A stretch of 45,000 nt of DNA, taken from assembly GCA_041319085.1 (NCBI GenBank), contig CP101033.1:287501-332500 (forward strand), in the 5' to 3' direction. The translations under genes and the position numbers were made by a program. Positions 27,792-36,261 of the stretch are shown here, piece after piece (position 1 is the stretch's first letter; each line of letters starts with the position of its first letter). Source of the DNA: Aeromonas veronii (GTDB lineage Bacteria; Pseudomonadota; Gammaproteobacteria; Enterobacterales; Aeromonadaceae). The notes beneath the pieces were generated by a model that was not told the origin of the DNA, made no database searches, and saw only the letters and a program-made list of their open reading frames with translations.

Positions 27792-28103
27792 ATGCTCAAG
27801 AAACTGTTCAGTGCCCTGTTCGGGGGCGAGCCAGCCAAGGCACCGGAAGTCACTCCCACCGAATATGCCGGCTATCTCATCTATCCGGAGCCGATGGCCG
27901 AAGGTGGCCAGTACCGACTGGCGGGCCGCATCACCAAGGAGCTGGACGGCGTGATGCAAACCCACCGTTTCATTCGCTCCGATCTGTTTGCCAATCCGGC
28001 CGATGCCGAGCGCTTCATGGTGCAGAAGGCCCACACCTTTATCGATCAGATGGGGGAGCGCATGTTCGAGCCCCGCAAACCGGCTGACAGCCAGGCTTCA
28101 TGA
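27792..28103 (+). CDS. HlyU-family protein
   Basis: 103 residues. It starts MLKKLFSALFGGEP and has the family core YAGYLIYPEPMAEGGQYRLAGRITKELDG (about 24-52), then HRFIRSDLF and IDQMGERMF. I recognise this as the Pfam 'HlyU' type annotated as a transcriptional activator; it lacks an obvious helix-turn-helix and should not be confused with the ArsR-type HlyU of V. cholerae. AGGAG precedes the ATG at 27792. Its stop overlaps the tmcA start by four bases (ATGA), so the two are translationally coupled. Confidence 0.8.
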   Translation: MLKKLFSALFGGEPAKAPEVTPTEYAGYLIYPEPMAEGGQYRLAGRITKELDGVMQTHRFIRSDLFANPADAERFMVQKAHTFIDQMGERMFEPRKPADSQAS

Positions 28104-30166
28104 CTCCGTCAGAACTCAACAGCCTGCGCGAGGCGTTGGCCCGCGCCGGTGAGCGGCGCCTGATCTGGCTGGAAGGGGAGGAGGCCGAGTGCATTGTCCG
28201 CGCGCAATCCCTGCTCGGCGAGCGCATCTTCTGGCTTGGCGCCGGGCCCGAGTGTTATGCCCCGCAGCCTGCCGCCAAGGCGCTGCAGCGGCTCGGTCAG
28301 GAGTGCGACACGCTGGTGTTCAACGCCTTCAGCGGCTTTCATCCCGACGCTTTCGGGGCGCTGGCAGGCACTCTGCGCGCGGGTGGCTTGCTGTTGTTGC
28401 TAACGCCGCCCAGAGTAGAGTGGCCTACATGGCCGGATCCCGACCGGATCCGGCTGGTGGCGCAGCCGGAGGAGACGAGTCGAGCCGGTCACGGCTTTAT
28501 CGCCCGGCTGGTGCGGTTGCTGGAAGGTGATCCAGCCCTATCTCTGGAGCCGCCTGTTTGCTCGCAGCCGTGGCAACCGCTTGGGCCCGAGCGGCCATTG
28601 AGCTGCGACCAGGCACGGGCACTGCCCGCCATCCACAAGGTGCTGCACGGCCATCGCCGCCGCCCGTTGGTGTTGAGCGCCGACCGCGGTCGCGGTAAGA
28701 GTGCGCTGCTGGGGCTGGCCGCCGCCGAGCTGCTGCGCCAGCAGCCAGGGCTGAACATAGTGGTGACGGCCCCCTCTCAGGCGACGGTGGCGACCCTGTT
28801 TGCCCACGCCGCTCGCGGGCTAGATACTACGCCGGAGCAGCTGGCCGGGCTGATCTACTGCTCGCCGGATCGGCTGGTGCATGAGGCGCTCAATCCAGAT
28901 CTGCTGCTGGTGGATGAAGCGGCCGCCATCCCGACCCCGCTGCTCGAGACCATGCTGGCCCGCCACAGCCGTATCGTGTTTGCCACCACCGAGCACGGTT
29001 ACGAGGGGACGGGTCGCGGTTTTCACCTGCGCTTCAAACGGGTGCTGGATAGTCAGACTCCGGAGTGGCAGGAGATCCACCTCTCTGAGCCCATTCGCTG
29101 GAGTGAGCGCGATCCGCTGGAGCCGCTGATATTCCGCCTGCTGGGGCTTGATGCCGAAGTGGCGGCGCCTATGTCGCCGACCAACCCGAGCTGGCGTCTG
29201 GTCAGCCAAAAGGCGCTGGCGAGCGACGAGGTGCAGCTCAACCAGCTGTTCGGCCTGCTGGTGCTGGCCCACTACCAGACCACGCCGAGCGATCTCAGAT
29301 CCCTGCTGGAGAGCCCGGATCTCGATATCCATCTGCTGGAGCAAGATGAGAGGCTGCTGGGGGTGGCCTTGGTGGCGCGGGAAGGGGAGATAGAACCCGA
29401 ACTGGCCGAAGCGATCTGGGCCGGCCGCCGCCGCCCGCGCGGCCATCTGCTGCCCCAGTCGCTGCTGGCCCACGCCGGTTTCAAGACGGCGGGGGGGCGC
29501 AGTTACGCCCGGGTGATGCGCATCGCTATCCATCCCGAGCTGCATCGCCATGGGCTGGGTTCGCTGCTGCTCTCCCTGCTGGAAGATCACTATCGCCAGA
29601 TTGACATCGACTATCTTGGTTCCGCCTTTTCGGCCAGCGCCGACCTGCTCCCCTTCTGGCGCAAGGCCGGGCTGACGGTGCTGCGCATCGGTTTGCAGCG
29701 GGATGCCGCCAGCGGCTGCCACGCCGCCCTGTTGCTCAAGGCGCTGAAACCCGAGCATGAGCCCGAACTGGTTCTGTGGCAGCAGCGTTTCGTACGCCAG
29801 CTGCCGACCCTGCTGGCGGGCGAGTTGAATACATTGGATCCCGAGTTGGTATGGCAATGCCTGCAAGGCAGTACCGTCACCGCGCCGGAGCTTGGCGAGT
29901 TCGAGCGCGATGAGGTTGAGTGCTTTGCTTTGCATCACAAGCCGTTTGAACTGAGCCAAGCCAGTTTGCAACTGTGGCTGGCGGGCAATCTGGCTCGTTT
30001 GGCCGAGCTCACCCCGGATGAGCGTTATCTGCTGATTGCCACCATCTGGCAATATGCCGATTGGGGAAGACTGGCAGCGAGATTTCAGCTGGCGGGCAAG
30101 CCCGCCGTGGTCAAGGGGTTGCGGGCGCTGCTGGCGCACCTCTTGAATTCCCCTGCCACTCTGTAG
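28100..30166 (+). CDS. tmcA: tRNA(Met) cytidine acetyltransferase
   Basis: 688 residues, against 671 in E. coli TmcA. An N-terminal ATPase/helicase module has Walker A SADRGRGKSALLG (about 195-207), Walker B LLLVDEAAAIPTPLL and the GYEGTGRGF motif. The GNAT module has RIAIHPELHRHGLGSLLLSLL (about 473-493), and a C-terminal tRNA-binding domain follows. It makes N4-acetylcytidine at the wobble base of elongator tRNA-Met, using ATP and acetyl-CoA. Its start overlaps the HlyU-family stop (ATGA). uvrA follows after 187 bases. Confidence 0.95.
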   Translation: MTPSELNSLREALARAGERRLIWLEGEEAECIVRAQSLLGERIFWLGAGPECYAPQPAAKALQRLGQECDTLVFNAFSGFHPDAFGALAGTLRAGGLLLLLTPPRVEWPTWPDPDRIRLVAQPEETSRAGHGFIARLVRLLEGDPALSLEPPVCSQPWQPLGPERPLSCDQARALPAIHKVLHGHRRRPLVLSADRGRGKSALLGLAAAELLRQQPGLNIVVTAPSQATVATLFAHAARGLDTTPEQLAGLIYCSPDRLVHEALNPDLLLVDEAAAIPTPLLETMLARHSRIVFATTEHGYEGTGRGFHLRFKRVLDSQTPEWQEIHLSEPIRWSERDPLEPLIFRLLGLDAEVAAPMSPTNPSWRLVSQKALASDEVQLNQLFGLLVLAHYQTTPSDLRSLLESPDLDIHLLEQDERLLGVALVAREGEIEPELAEAIWAGRRRPRGHLLPQSLLAHAGFKTAGGRSYARVMRIAIHPELHRHGLGSLLLSLLEDHYRQIDIDYLGSAFSASADLLPFWRKAGLTVLRIGLQRDAASGCHAALLLKALKPEHEPELVLWQQRFVRQLPTLLAGELNTLDPELVWQCLQGSTVTAPELGEFERDEVECFALHHKPFELSQASLQLWLAGNLARLAELTPDERYLLIATIWQYADWGRLAARFQLAGKPAVVKGLRALLAHLLNSPATL

Positions 30167-30281
30167 GTTTGCCCTGCTCCTATCGGGTCGAGGTCACCGC
30201 CCGGATATGGCAAAACGAGCGGCTGCGGGTGGAGAAAAAAGAGCAGATGGTGTGCGCTGGGTGATGCGCATTTCATCTCAT

Positions 30282-30301
30282 GACTGTCTATTCATCCAGT
30301 A
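30282..30301 (+). promoter_or_regulatory. LexA (SOS) box of uvrA
   Basis: GACTGTCTATTCATCCAGTA: both CTGT and CAG half sites with the right spacing, and closely similar to the E. coli uvrA box. It ends 52 bases before the uvrA start. Confidence 0.85.
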
Positions 30302-30353
30302 GTCTCTATGCCATACTGACCCGCTCAGGTTTCTGTATCGAGCGTGCAACAAG

Positions 30354-33182
30354 ATGGAAAAGATCGTGGTCCGGGGTGCTCGCACCCACAACCTCAAGAA
30401 CATCAATCTGACCCTGCCCCGCGACAAGCTGATCGTGGTCACCGGCCTCTCCGGTTCGGGCAAATCCTCTCTGGCGTTCGATACTCTCTATGCCGAGGGG
30501 CAGCGTCGCTACGTGGAGTCCCTCTCCGCCTATGCCCGCCAGTTCCTCTCCCTGATGGAGAAGCCGGACGTCGACCACATCGAGGGGCTCTCGCCAGCCA
30601 TCTCCATCGAACAGAAGTCCACCTCCCACAACCCGCGCTCGACCGTCGGCACCATCACCGAAATCTACGACTACCTGCGTCTGCTGTTCGCCCGGGTCGG
30701 TGAGCCGCGCTGCCCGACCCACGCCATTCCGCTCGCCGCCCAGACCATCAGCCAGATGGTGGATCAGGTGCTGGCCCAGCCCGAGGGGAGCAAGCTGATG
30801 TTGCTGGCCCCGGTGGTGCGTGATCGCAAGGGGGAGCATGCCAAGTTGCTGGAGAATCTGGCGGCGCAGGGCTACATCCGTGCCCGCATCGACGGCGAGG
30901 TGTGCGATCTCTCAGATCCGCCCGCGCTGGAGCTGCACAAGAAGCACACCATCGAGGTGGTGGTGGACCGCTTCAAGGTGCGTGACGACCTGGCCCTGCG
31001 TCTGGCCGAGTCGTTCGAAACGGCGCTGACCCTCTCTGGTGGCATCGTGCAGGTCGTGCCGATGGATGGAGAGGAGGGGGTTGCCCCCATGACCTTCTCC
31101 GCCAACTTCGCCTGCCCGGAGTGCGGCTACTCCATGTCGGAGCTGGAGCCGCGCATCTTCTCCTTCAACAACCCGGCCGGTGCCTGCCCGACTTGTGACG
31201 GCCTCGGGGTGCAGCAATATTTCGACCCGGTCAAGGTGATCGGCGATCCTGCCATCAGCCTGGCCAACGGCGCCATCCGCGGCTGGGACAAGCGCAGCTT
31301 CTACTATTTCCAGATGCTGAAATCCCTCTCCGAGCACTACAAGTTCGATCTGGATACGCCGTGGGAAGATCTGCCGGTCAAGACCCAGGAGGTGATCCTG
31401 CGCGGTTCCGGTCGCACCGAGATCGAGTTCCGTTATATGAACGATCGCGGCGATGTAGTGGTGCGCAAGCACCCGTTTGAGGGGATCCTGCACAACATGG
31501 AGCGGCGCTACCGGGAAACCGAGTCCAACTCGGTGCGCGAAGAGCTCTCCAAGTACATCGCCAACAAATCCTGTACCAGCTGTGGTGGCAGTCGACTGCG
31601 GGAGGAGGCGCGCCACGTGTTCGTCGACAACCGCAACCTGCCGGCCATCGCCGAGCAGTCCATCGGCGATGCGCTGGCCTTCTTCGAAGGGTTGAATCTC
31701 ACCGGCCAGCGCGCCCAGATTGCCGAGAAGATCCTCAAAGAGATCGTCGAGCGGCTCGGCTTCCTGGTAAACGTCGGCCTCAACTATCTGAGCCTGTCGC
31801 GCAGCGCCGAGACCCTCTCCGGTGGCGAAGCACAGCGCATTCGACTGGCCAGCCAGATCGGTGCCGGTCTGGTGGGGGTCATGTACGTGCTGGATGAACC
31901 TTCCATCGGCCTGCATCAGCGCGACAACGAGCGGCTGCTCACGACCCTCATCCACCTGCGCGATCTCGGTAACACGGTGATCGTGGTGGAGCACGACGAG
32001 GACGCCATTCGTCTCGCCGACCATGTGCTGGATATCGGCCCGGGGGCGGGTGTGCATGGCGGCGAAATTGTTGCGCAGGGCACCCCCCAGCAGATTATCG
32101 ACAACCCGGATTCGCTGACCGGTGACTACCTCTCTGGCCGCAAGCAGATCGCCATTCCGGCCGAGCGCACCCCGCTCACCGGCAAGTGGCTGAAACTCAA
32201 GGGGGCGAGCGGCAACAACCTGCGCAACGTCAACCTGGATCTGCCCATCGGGGTGATGACCTGCGTCACCGGCGTCTCCGGCTCCGGCAAGTCGACCCTG
32301 ATCAACGACACCCTGTTCCGCATCGCTCATCGCGAGCTTAACAAGGCCACCGAATCCACGCCGGCGCCTTATCGCAGCGTCGAGGGGCTGGAGCACCTGG
32401 ACAAGGTGGTGGATATCGACCAGAGCCCCATCGGCCGCACCCCGCGCTCCAACCCGGCCACCTACACCGGTCTGTTCACCCCGATCCGCGAGCTGCTCTC
32501 CGGCACCCAGGAGGCGCGTTCGCGCGGCTACCAGCCGGGCCGCTTCTCCTTCAACGTGAAGGGGGGGCGCTGCGAGGCATGTCAGGGAGATGGGGTCATC
32601 AAGGTGGAGATGCACTTCCTGCCGGATGTCTACGTGCCGTGCGATGTCTGCAAGGGCAAGCGCTACAACCGCGAGACTCTGGAGGTGAAGTACAAGGGCA
32701 AGAACATCCATGAAATCCTCGAGATGACGGTGGAAGATGCCCGCGCCTTCTTCGATCCTGTGCCGGCGGTAGCGCGCAAGCTGCAGACCCTGATGGATGT
32801 GGGCCTCTCCTATATCCGCCTCGGCCAGTCGGCCACCACCCTGTCGGGCGGTGAGGCGCAGCGAGTCAAGCTGGCGCGCGAGCTCTCCAAGCGGGATACC
32901 GGCCAGACTCTCTACATTCTGGATGAGCCGACCACCGGGCTGCACTTCCACGATATCCAGCAATTGCTCAAGGTGCTGCACCAGCTGCGGGATCGCGGCA
33001 ATACCATCGTCATCATCGAGCACAATCTGGACGTCATCAAAACCGCCGACTGGATCGTCGATCTGGGGCCGGAGGGGGGCGCCGGTGGTGGCCGCATTTT
33101 GGTGACGGGGACGCCGGAGGAGATTTGCGCCAATAAAGAGTCTCATACAGCACGCTTTTTGTGGCCGCTATTGTCGCGATAA
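30354..33182 (+). CDS. uvrA: Excinuclease ABC subunit A
   Basis: 942 residues, the usual UvrA length. Two ABC ATPase halves carry Walker [10 protein letters not shown] (about 31-39) and GVSGSGKST (about 640-648), and both LSGGEAQR signatures are present. The zinc-binding CPECG/CPTC and [12 protein letters not shown] motifs are intact. UvrA scans DNA for bulky damage with UvrB and starts nucleotide-excision repair. The ATG has only AACAAG upstream, a weak binding site, but the protein begins exactly where E. coli UvrA does. An SOS box lies upstream, so expression should rise with DNA damage. Confidence 0.98.
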   Translation: MEKIVVRGARTHNLKNINLTLPRDKLIVVTGLSGSGKSSLAFDTLYAEGQRRYVESLSAYARQFLSLMEKPDVDHIEGLSPAISIEQKSTSHNPRSTVGTITEIYDYLRLLFARVGEPRCPTHAIPLAAQTISQMVDQVLAQPEGSKLMLLAPVVRDRKGEHAKLLENLAAQGYIRARIDGEVCDLSDPPALELHKKHTIEVVVDRFKVRDDLALRLAESFETALTLSGGIVQVVPMDGEEGVAPMTFSANFACPECGYSMSELEPRIFSFNNPAGACPTCDGLGVQQYFDPVKVIGDPAISLANGAIRGWDKRSFYYFQMLKSLSEHYKFDLDTPWEDLPVKTQEVILRGSGRTEIEFRYMNDRGDVVVRKHPFEGILHNMERRYRETESNSVREELSKYIANKSCTSCGGSRLREEARHVFVDNRNLPAIAEQSIGDALAFFEGLNLTGQRAQIAEKILKEIVERLGFLVNVGLNYLSLSRSAETLSGGEAQRIRLASQIGAGLVGVMYVLDEPSIGLHQRDNERLLTTLIHLRDLGNTVIVVEHDEDAIRLADHVLDIGPGAGVHGGEIVAQGTPQQIIDNPDSLTGDYLSGRKQIAIPAERTPLTGKWLKLKGASGNNLRNVNLDLPIGVMTCVTGVSGSGKSTLINDTLFRIAHRELNKATESTPAPYRSVEGLEHLDKVVDIDQSPIGRTPRSNPATYTGLFTPIRELLSGTQEARSRGYQPGRFSFNVKGGRCEACQGDGVIKVEMHFLPDVYVPCDVCKGKRYNRETLEVKYKGKNIHEILEMTVEDARAFFDPVPAVARKLQTLMDVGLSYIRLGQSATTLSGGEAQRVKLARELSKRDTGQTLYILDEPTTGLHFHDIQQLLKVLHQLRDRGNTIVIIEHNLDVIKTADWIVDLGPEGGAGGGRILVTGTPEEICANKESHTARFLWPLLSR

Positions 33183-33195
33183 GTCGTTATAATCG

Positions 33196-33216
33196 AGGGG
33201 CCTTCGGCCCCTTTTT
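33196..33216 (+). terminator. Intrinsic terminator of uvrA
   Basis: AGGGGCC-TTC-GGCCCCT followed by TTTT, 13 bases after the stop. Confidence 0.9.
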
Positions 33217-33303
33217 GTTATAAAAATCGGGAGCATAGGAGGAAGCTCGTCAGATGTGGGCAGGCTTGGCATCTCAGCGTCATGGTAATGGATATATCGG
33301 GTT

Positions 33304-34977
33304 ATGGCTCAGGCTCCGCGCACGATTGATCATCAGTTGGCTTACTCCATGTTCCCCATCTGGCTGGGGGCGATCCTGCTATTGCTGGTTCTGCTAGCGT
33401 GGGCCCAGATCCCGGCCGCCAGCCGGATTGAAGAGCAGCGAATGAAGGAGCATCTGCTGCGCGTGAGCAAGGTGGTGCAGGCGGATGTGACGGCTCTGGA
33501 TGCATTCAGCCGGGATTGGGGCATCTGGGATGACAGTCACCGCTTTATGGGCACCAAAAGCAGGGCATACATCGAATCTAACCTGTTTAATGACATGCCG
33601 ATGCGGGACTTCAGTCTCAACCTGATGAGCTTCATTGATCTCAGTGGCTACGAAATATGGACGCGCACCCTGCTGCCCGATGCGCCGGGGGTTAACCCTG
33701 ATCAGTTTCCCTACTTCCTTGATGAACTGAAAAAGCAGTTAAGAGAGCGCTCGGTGGCACAAGGAGGCATCAATCTGCACGGGATCCGCGCGTCCCAGTG
33801 GGGGCCGCTGATGTACTCGTGGCAACCGATCAGAAACAGTGACGAGTCGGCCCCGTTCAACGGTTTCTTGCTGATCGCACGCTGGCTCGACAAGGCCTAT
33901 CTCGAGCAGGTATCGGAGCGTACCGCGCTGCCACTGGCGATCTCCCACGCCAATCTGGATGTCACTGTCTCGTTCAAACCGCTGAAACCGCAAATAACCT
34001 ATCGCCTGATCGATCTCGGGTTCACCCGGCTCAGGGGAGAGGTGCGACTGCTCAACAGCGATAACCAGCCGGTGTTGACCCTGGTGATTGAGGAGGAGAG
34101 AAAGATCTTGAGTGGCGTCATGGAGGGGGCGCTCTGGACCTTCATCGGCATGCTGTTCATCAGTTTTATCTGTGTCACGATCGCCATGTACCGGCTCAAC
34201 GGCATTGTGCTTACCCCGTTGCAGCAACTGGTGTCGGCACTGCAGCGCTTTGGCGATCGGCCTGATGCCACCTTGATCCCCCATATCGACAGCAGCGCCG
34301 AGATGGCGACCCTGAGCAGCAAGTTCAGGGAGATGGCCACCAAGGTCAGTCAGCAACACGATGATTTGCTGGAAAAATCCAGCCAGATGGAGATGGCGGC
34401 GCTCACCGATCCCTTGACCCGTTGCTTCAATCGTCGCTACCTGGATAGCTGGTTGCAGGCCAACTGGGCCCAGCCTTGTCTGTTATTGCTGCTGGATCTG
34501 GATTATTTCAAGCGGATCAACGATCGCCTTGGCCATGACATCGGGGATCTGGTGTTGAAACAGCTGGCGGATCTGCTGCGCAAGGTAGTGACAGGAGAGC
34601 GCGAGCCAATCATCCGGCTGGGCGGGGAGGAGTTCTTGTTGTTGCTGCAGGTGGATGACGAACAAGAGCTAGCGCAGCGGGTCGAATATCTGCGCCAGCG
34701 CGTCGCTCAGCACCGCTTTGGCCAAGAGGATGCGCCACTCTGGTTGACGGGGTCGCTGGGGTTCTGCCGCTATCCGTTACACCCGGAGTGCCCGGCTTCA
34801 TTCTGGAGTCACAGCTTCAAATTGGCGGATATGGCGCTGTATCAGGCCAAAGTCAGCGGGCGCAATCGGTGGTGTGGCTACGTCGGCACTCTCTCTGCGC
34901 AGGGAATGGGCCAGACTCCGGAACAGCTTGCCGAAGGGGGGAATGTCACCCTGCTGCACTCTGCCAACCCGGATTAA
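33304..34977 (+). CDS. CHASE4-GGEEF diguanylate cyclase (membrane sensor)
   Basis: 557 residues. TM1 (about 18-36), then a periplasmic CHASE4-like sensor with the typical FSRDWGIWDDSHRFM (about 68-82), TM2 (about 275-297), a short HAMP-like linker, a helix and the GGDEF domain (about 370-530). The signature is GGEEF (residues 440-444), expected to be active in making cyclic di-GMP. The usual inhibitory RxxD site five residues before it is not seen (the equivalent stretch is GERE), so product feedback is probably absent. The binding site is weak. The stop overlaps the stop of a small gene on the other strand by 4 bases. Confidence 0.92.
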   Translation: MAQAPRTIDHQLAYSMFPIWLGAILLLLVLLAWAQIPAASRIEEQRMKEHLLRVSKVVQADVTALDAFSRDWGIWDDSHRFMGTKSRAYIESNLFNDMPMRDFSLNLMSFIDLSGYEIWTRTLLPDAPGVNPDQFPYFLDELKKQLRERSVAQGGINLHGIRASQWGPLMYSWQPIRNSDESAPFNGFLLIARWLDKAYLEQVSERTALPLAISHANLDVTVSFKPLKPQITYRLIDLGFTRLRGEVRLLNSDNQPVLTLVIEEERKILSGVMEGALWTFIGMLFISFICVTIAMYRLNGIVLTPLQQLVSALQRFGDRPDATLIPHIDSSAEMATLSSKFREMATKVSQQHDDLLEKSSQMEMAALTDPLTRCFNRRYLDSWLQANWAQPCLLLLLDLDYFKRINDRLGHDIGDLVLKQLADLLRKVVTGEREPIIRLGGEEFLLLLQVDDEQELAQRVEYLRQRVAQHRFGQEDAPLWLTGSLGFCRYPLHPECPASFWSHSFKLADMALYQAKVSGRNRWCGYVGTLSAQGMGQTPEQLAEGGNVTLLHSANPD

Positions 34978-35105
34978 CCCTGCCGAACCAATACCAGATA
35001 AGCCAGGGCGACAATAAAACCGAGCAGGATAAAGAGAAAGGATCCGATTCCCCACACGGCCGCGAGAAAGGCCCCCACCTTTTGCCATCTCGACTCATTC
35101 TTCAT
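34974..35105 (-). CDS. Possible 43-residue single-pass membrane protein
   Basis: A short ORF of 43 codons starting at the ATG at 35105: polar MKNESRWQK, then a long hydrophobic helix (about 10-38) and a final RQG. Such a hydrophobic run on a polar head fits a small membrane protein. The evidence is limited: the GAGAGGT upstream is about 11 bases from the ATG, and I recognise no family. It is tail-to-tail with the diguanylate cyclase (4-base overlap). A longer in-frame reading to 35264 is less likely. Confidence 0.45.
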   Translation of the reverse strand: MKNESRWQKVGAFLAAVWGIGSFLFILLGFIVALAYLVLVRQG

Positions 35106-35433
35106 AAATAAACCATTACCTCTCAATAACTTGTGTGGCGCAAAAATACGCTTGTTTGCCCACATTAACAACAGTAAATCGCCATTCCGCCGGGTTGTAA
35201 GGTGTGGTTTGTTTGCCTCTTTTGGCAATGAGATCGGGTGGTTTCCTCCTCCTAGGATGAACACCGCGGCTTGTTATCTGGGGGTTCGGTAAAATTGGGA
35301 TGGCACGCAAAGGTGTCACAGCAATCAATTTATTTCTGTGTAACCTTTGCTTCAAATCAATAACCTTGTGTTTACATGGACATATAGTCAGCGGGCTTAC
35401 AGCATCAAATGAAAACAAAAAAGGGATTACGTG
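35106..35433. other. Intergenic region with ompW promoter
   Basis: 328 bases, AT-richer than the neighbours, consistent with regulatory DNA. The right part carries the FNR site and -10 described separately. TTGCC-TCTTTT-GGCAA (35213-35228) is a hairpin without a T run. Confidence 0.5.
35347..35388 (+). promoter_or_regulatory. Class II FNR-type promoter of ompW
   Basis: TTGCT-TCAA-ATCAA (35347-35360) matches the FNR consensus TTGAT-N4-ATCAA at 9 of 10 positions. TATAGT (35383-35388) is a good -10, giving a start near 35395. The site centre would then be at -41.5, the canonical class II activator position, with no separate -35 needed. Confidence 0.75.
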
Positions 35434-36033
35434 ATGAAAAAATTACTTCCTCTGATGATTGCCGCTGCAGTGACCTCTCCTTTTGTCATGGCCCATCAGG
35501 CTGGTGATATTCTGGTTCGTGGTGGTGCTGCTTTTGTCTCCCCACAAGAGAGTACCTCCCCGATTGATCTAACCATCAATGACAATATGCAGCTTGGCTT
35601 AACACTGACCTATATGGCGACTGATAACTTTGGTGTGGAGTTATTGGCTGCAACACCGTTCTCTCACTCTGTGAAATTGGGTGATACCGAAGTTGCCAAG
35701 GTCAAGCACCTGCCGCCGACTCTGATGGCTCAATACTATTTTGGCGATGCCCAGAGCAAGGTGCGTCCGTATGTCGGTATTGGTGTGAACTACACCACTT
35801 TCTTTGACGAGAAGGGTAGTGGCCCACTGGCAAATGACGATATCAGTCTGGATAGCTCTTGGGGTGTTGCCGGACAAGTGGGTATCGATATGGCGATTAC
35901 CGACCGCTGGTTTGTAAACGGTTCTGCCTGGATCATGGATATCGATACTGATGTTCATACTCAATCTGTGGGAACCATCAACGCCAAGATTGATCCTATG
36001 GTCTTTATGATTGGTGCGGGCTACCGCTTCTAA
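35434..36033 (+). CDS. ompW: OmpW-family outer-membrane beta-barrel protein
   Basis: 199 residues. The signal peptide (1-20) is cut after ...FVMA, and mature HQAGDILVRGGAAFVSP is the usual OmpW start. Alternating polar and hydrophobic strands follow, with LTYMATDNFGVELLAATPFSH, YYFGDAQSKVRPYVGIGVNYTTFF and the C-terminal aromatic YRF, the signal for outer-membrane insertion. OmpW forms an 8-strand barrel with a small hydrophobic channel. AAGGGA lies eight bases upstream of the ATG at 35434 (a GTG one codon earlier is the alternative). FNR control fits reports for enteric ompW. Confidence 0.95.
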   Translation: MKKLLPLMIAAAVTSPFVMAHQAGDILVRGGAAFVSPQESTSPIDLTINDNMQLGLTLTYMATDNFGVELLAATPFSHSVKLGDTEVAKVKHLPPTLMAQYYFGDAQSKVRPYVGIGVNYTTFFDEKGSGPLANDDISLDSSWGVAGQVGIDMAITDRWFVNGSAWIMDIDTDVHTQSVGTINAKIDPMVFMIGAGYRF

Positions 36034-36094
36034 TGATTTGATTCTGACTGCGGTTCTGAAAGGATCGCGGAAGATAGCAAAGTACGTCTCTTTC

Positions 36095-36119
36095 AGCCCG
36101 GCTTGTGCCGGGCTTTGTT
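36095..36119 (+). terminator. Intrinsic terminator of ompW
   Basis: AGCCCGGC-TTGT-GCCGGGCT followed by TTGTTC, about 60 bases after the stop. Confidence 0.85.
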
Positions 36120-36187
36120 CGTATGGCTGACGTTGACCGGACTGTGATCCTGCCCGATACAAATAAATTAAATACCTGCTGCTCTAT

Positions 36188-36215
36188 TTCAGTTATTCGC
36201 CACCCCTGCCGATAG
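36188..36215 (+). promoter_or_regulatory. Sigma-28 (FliA)-like promoter of the chemoreceptor operon
   Basis: GCCGATAG (36208-36215) matches the flagellar sigma-28 -10 consensus GCCGATAA at 7 of 8 bases. TTCAGTTA (36188-36195), 12 bases upstream, matches the -35 TAAAGTTT at 5 of 8. Start near 36222, 40 bases before the chosen ATG. Confidence 0.6.
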
Positions 36216-36261
36216 TGACTACGTACACTTTACCTTCCCCCCAATGAGTGAGGATGTCTCC

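Noticed and set aside
28820..30139. Minus-strand ORF of 439 codons opposite tmcA
   Set aside because: Antisense shadow of tmcA.
30912..33146. Minus-strand ORF of 744 codons opposite uvrA
   Set aside because: Antisense shadow of a certain uvrA gene; composition typical of a GC-rich antisense frame.
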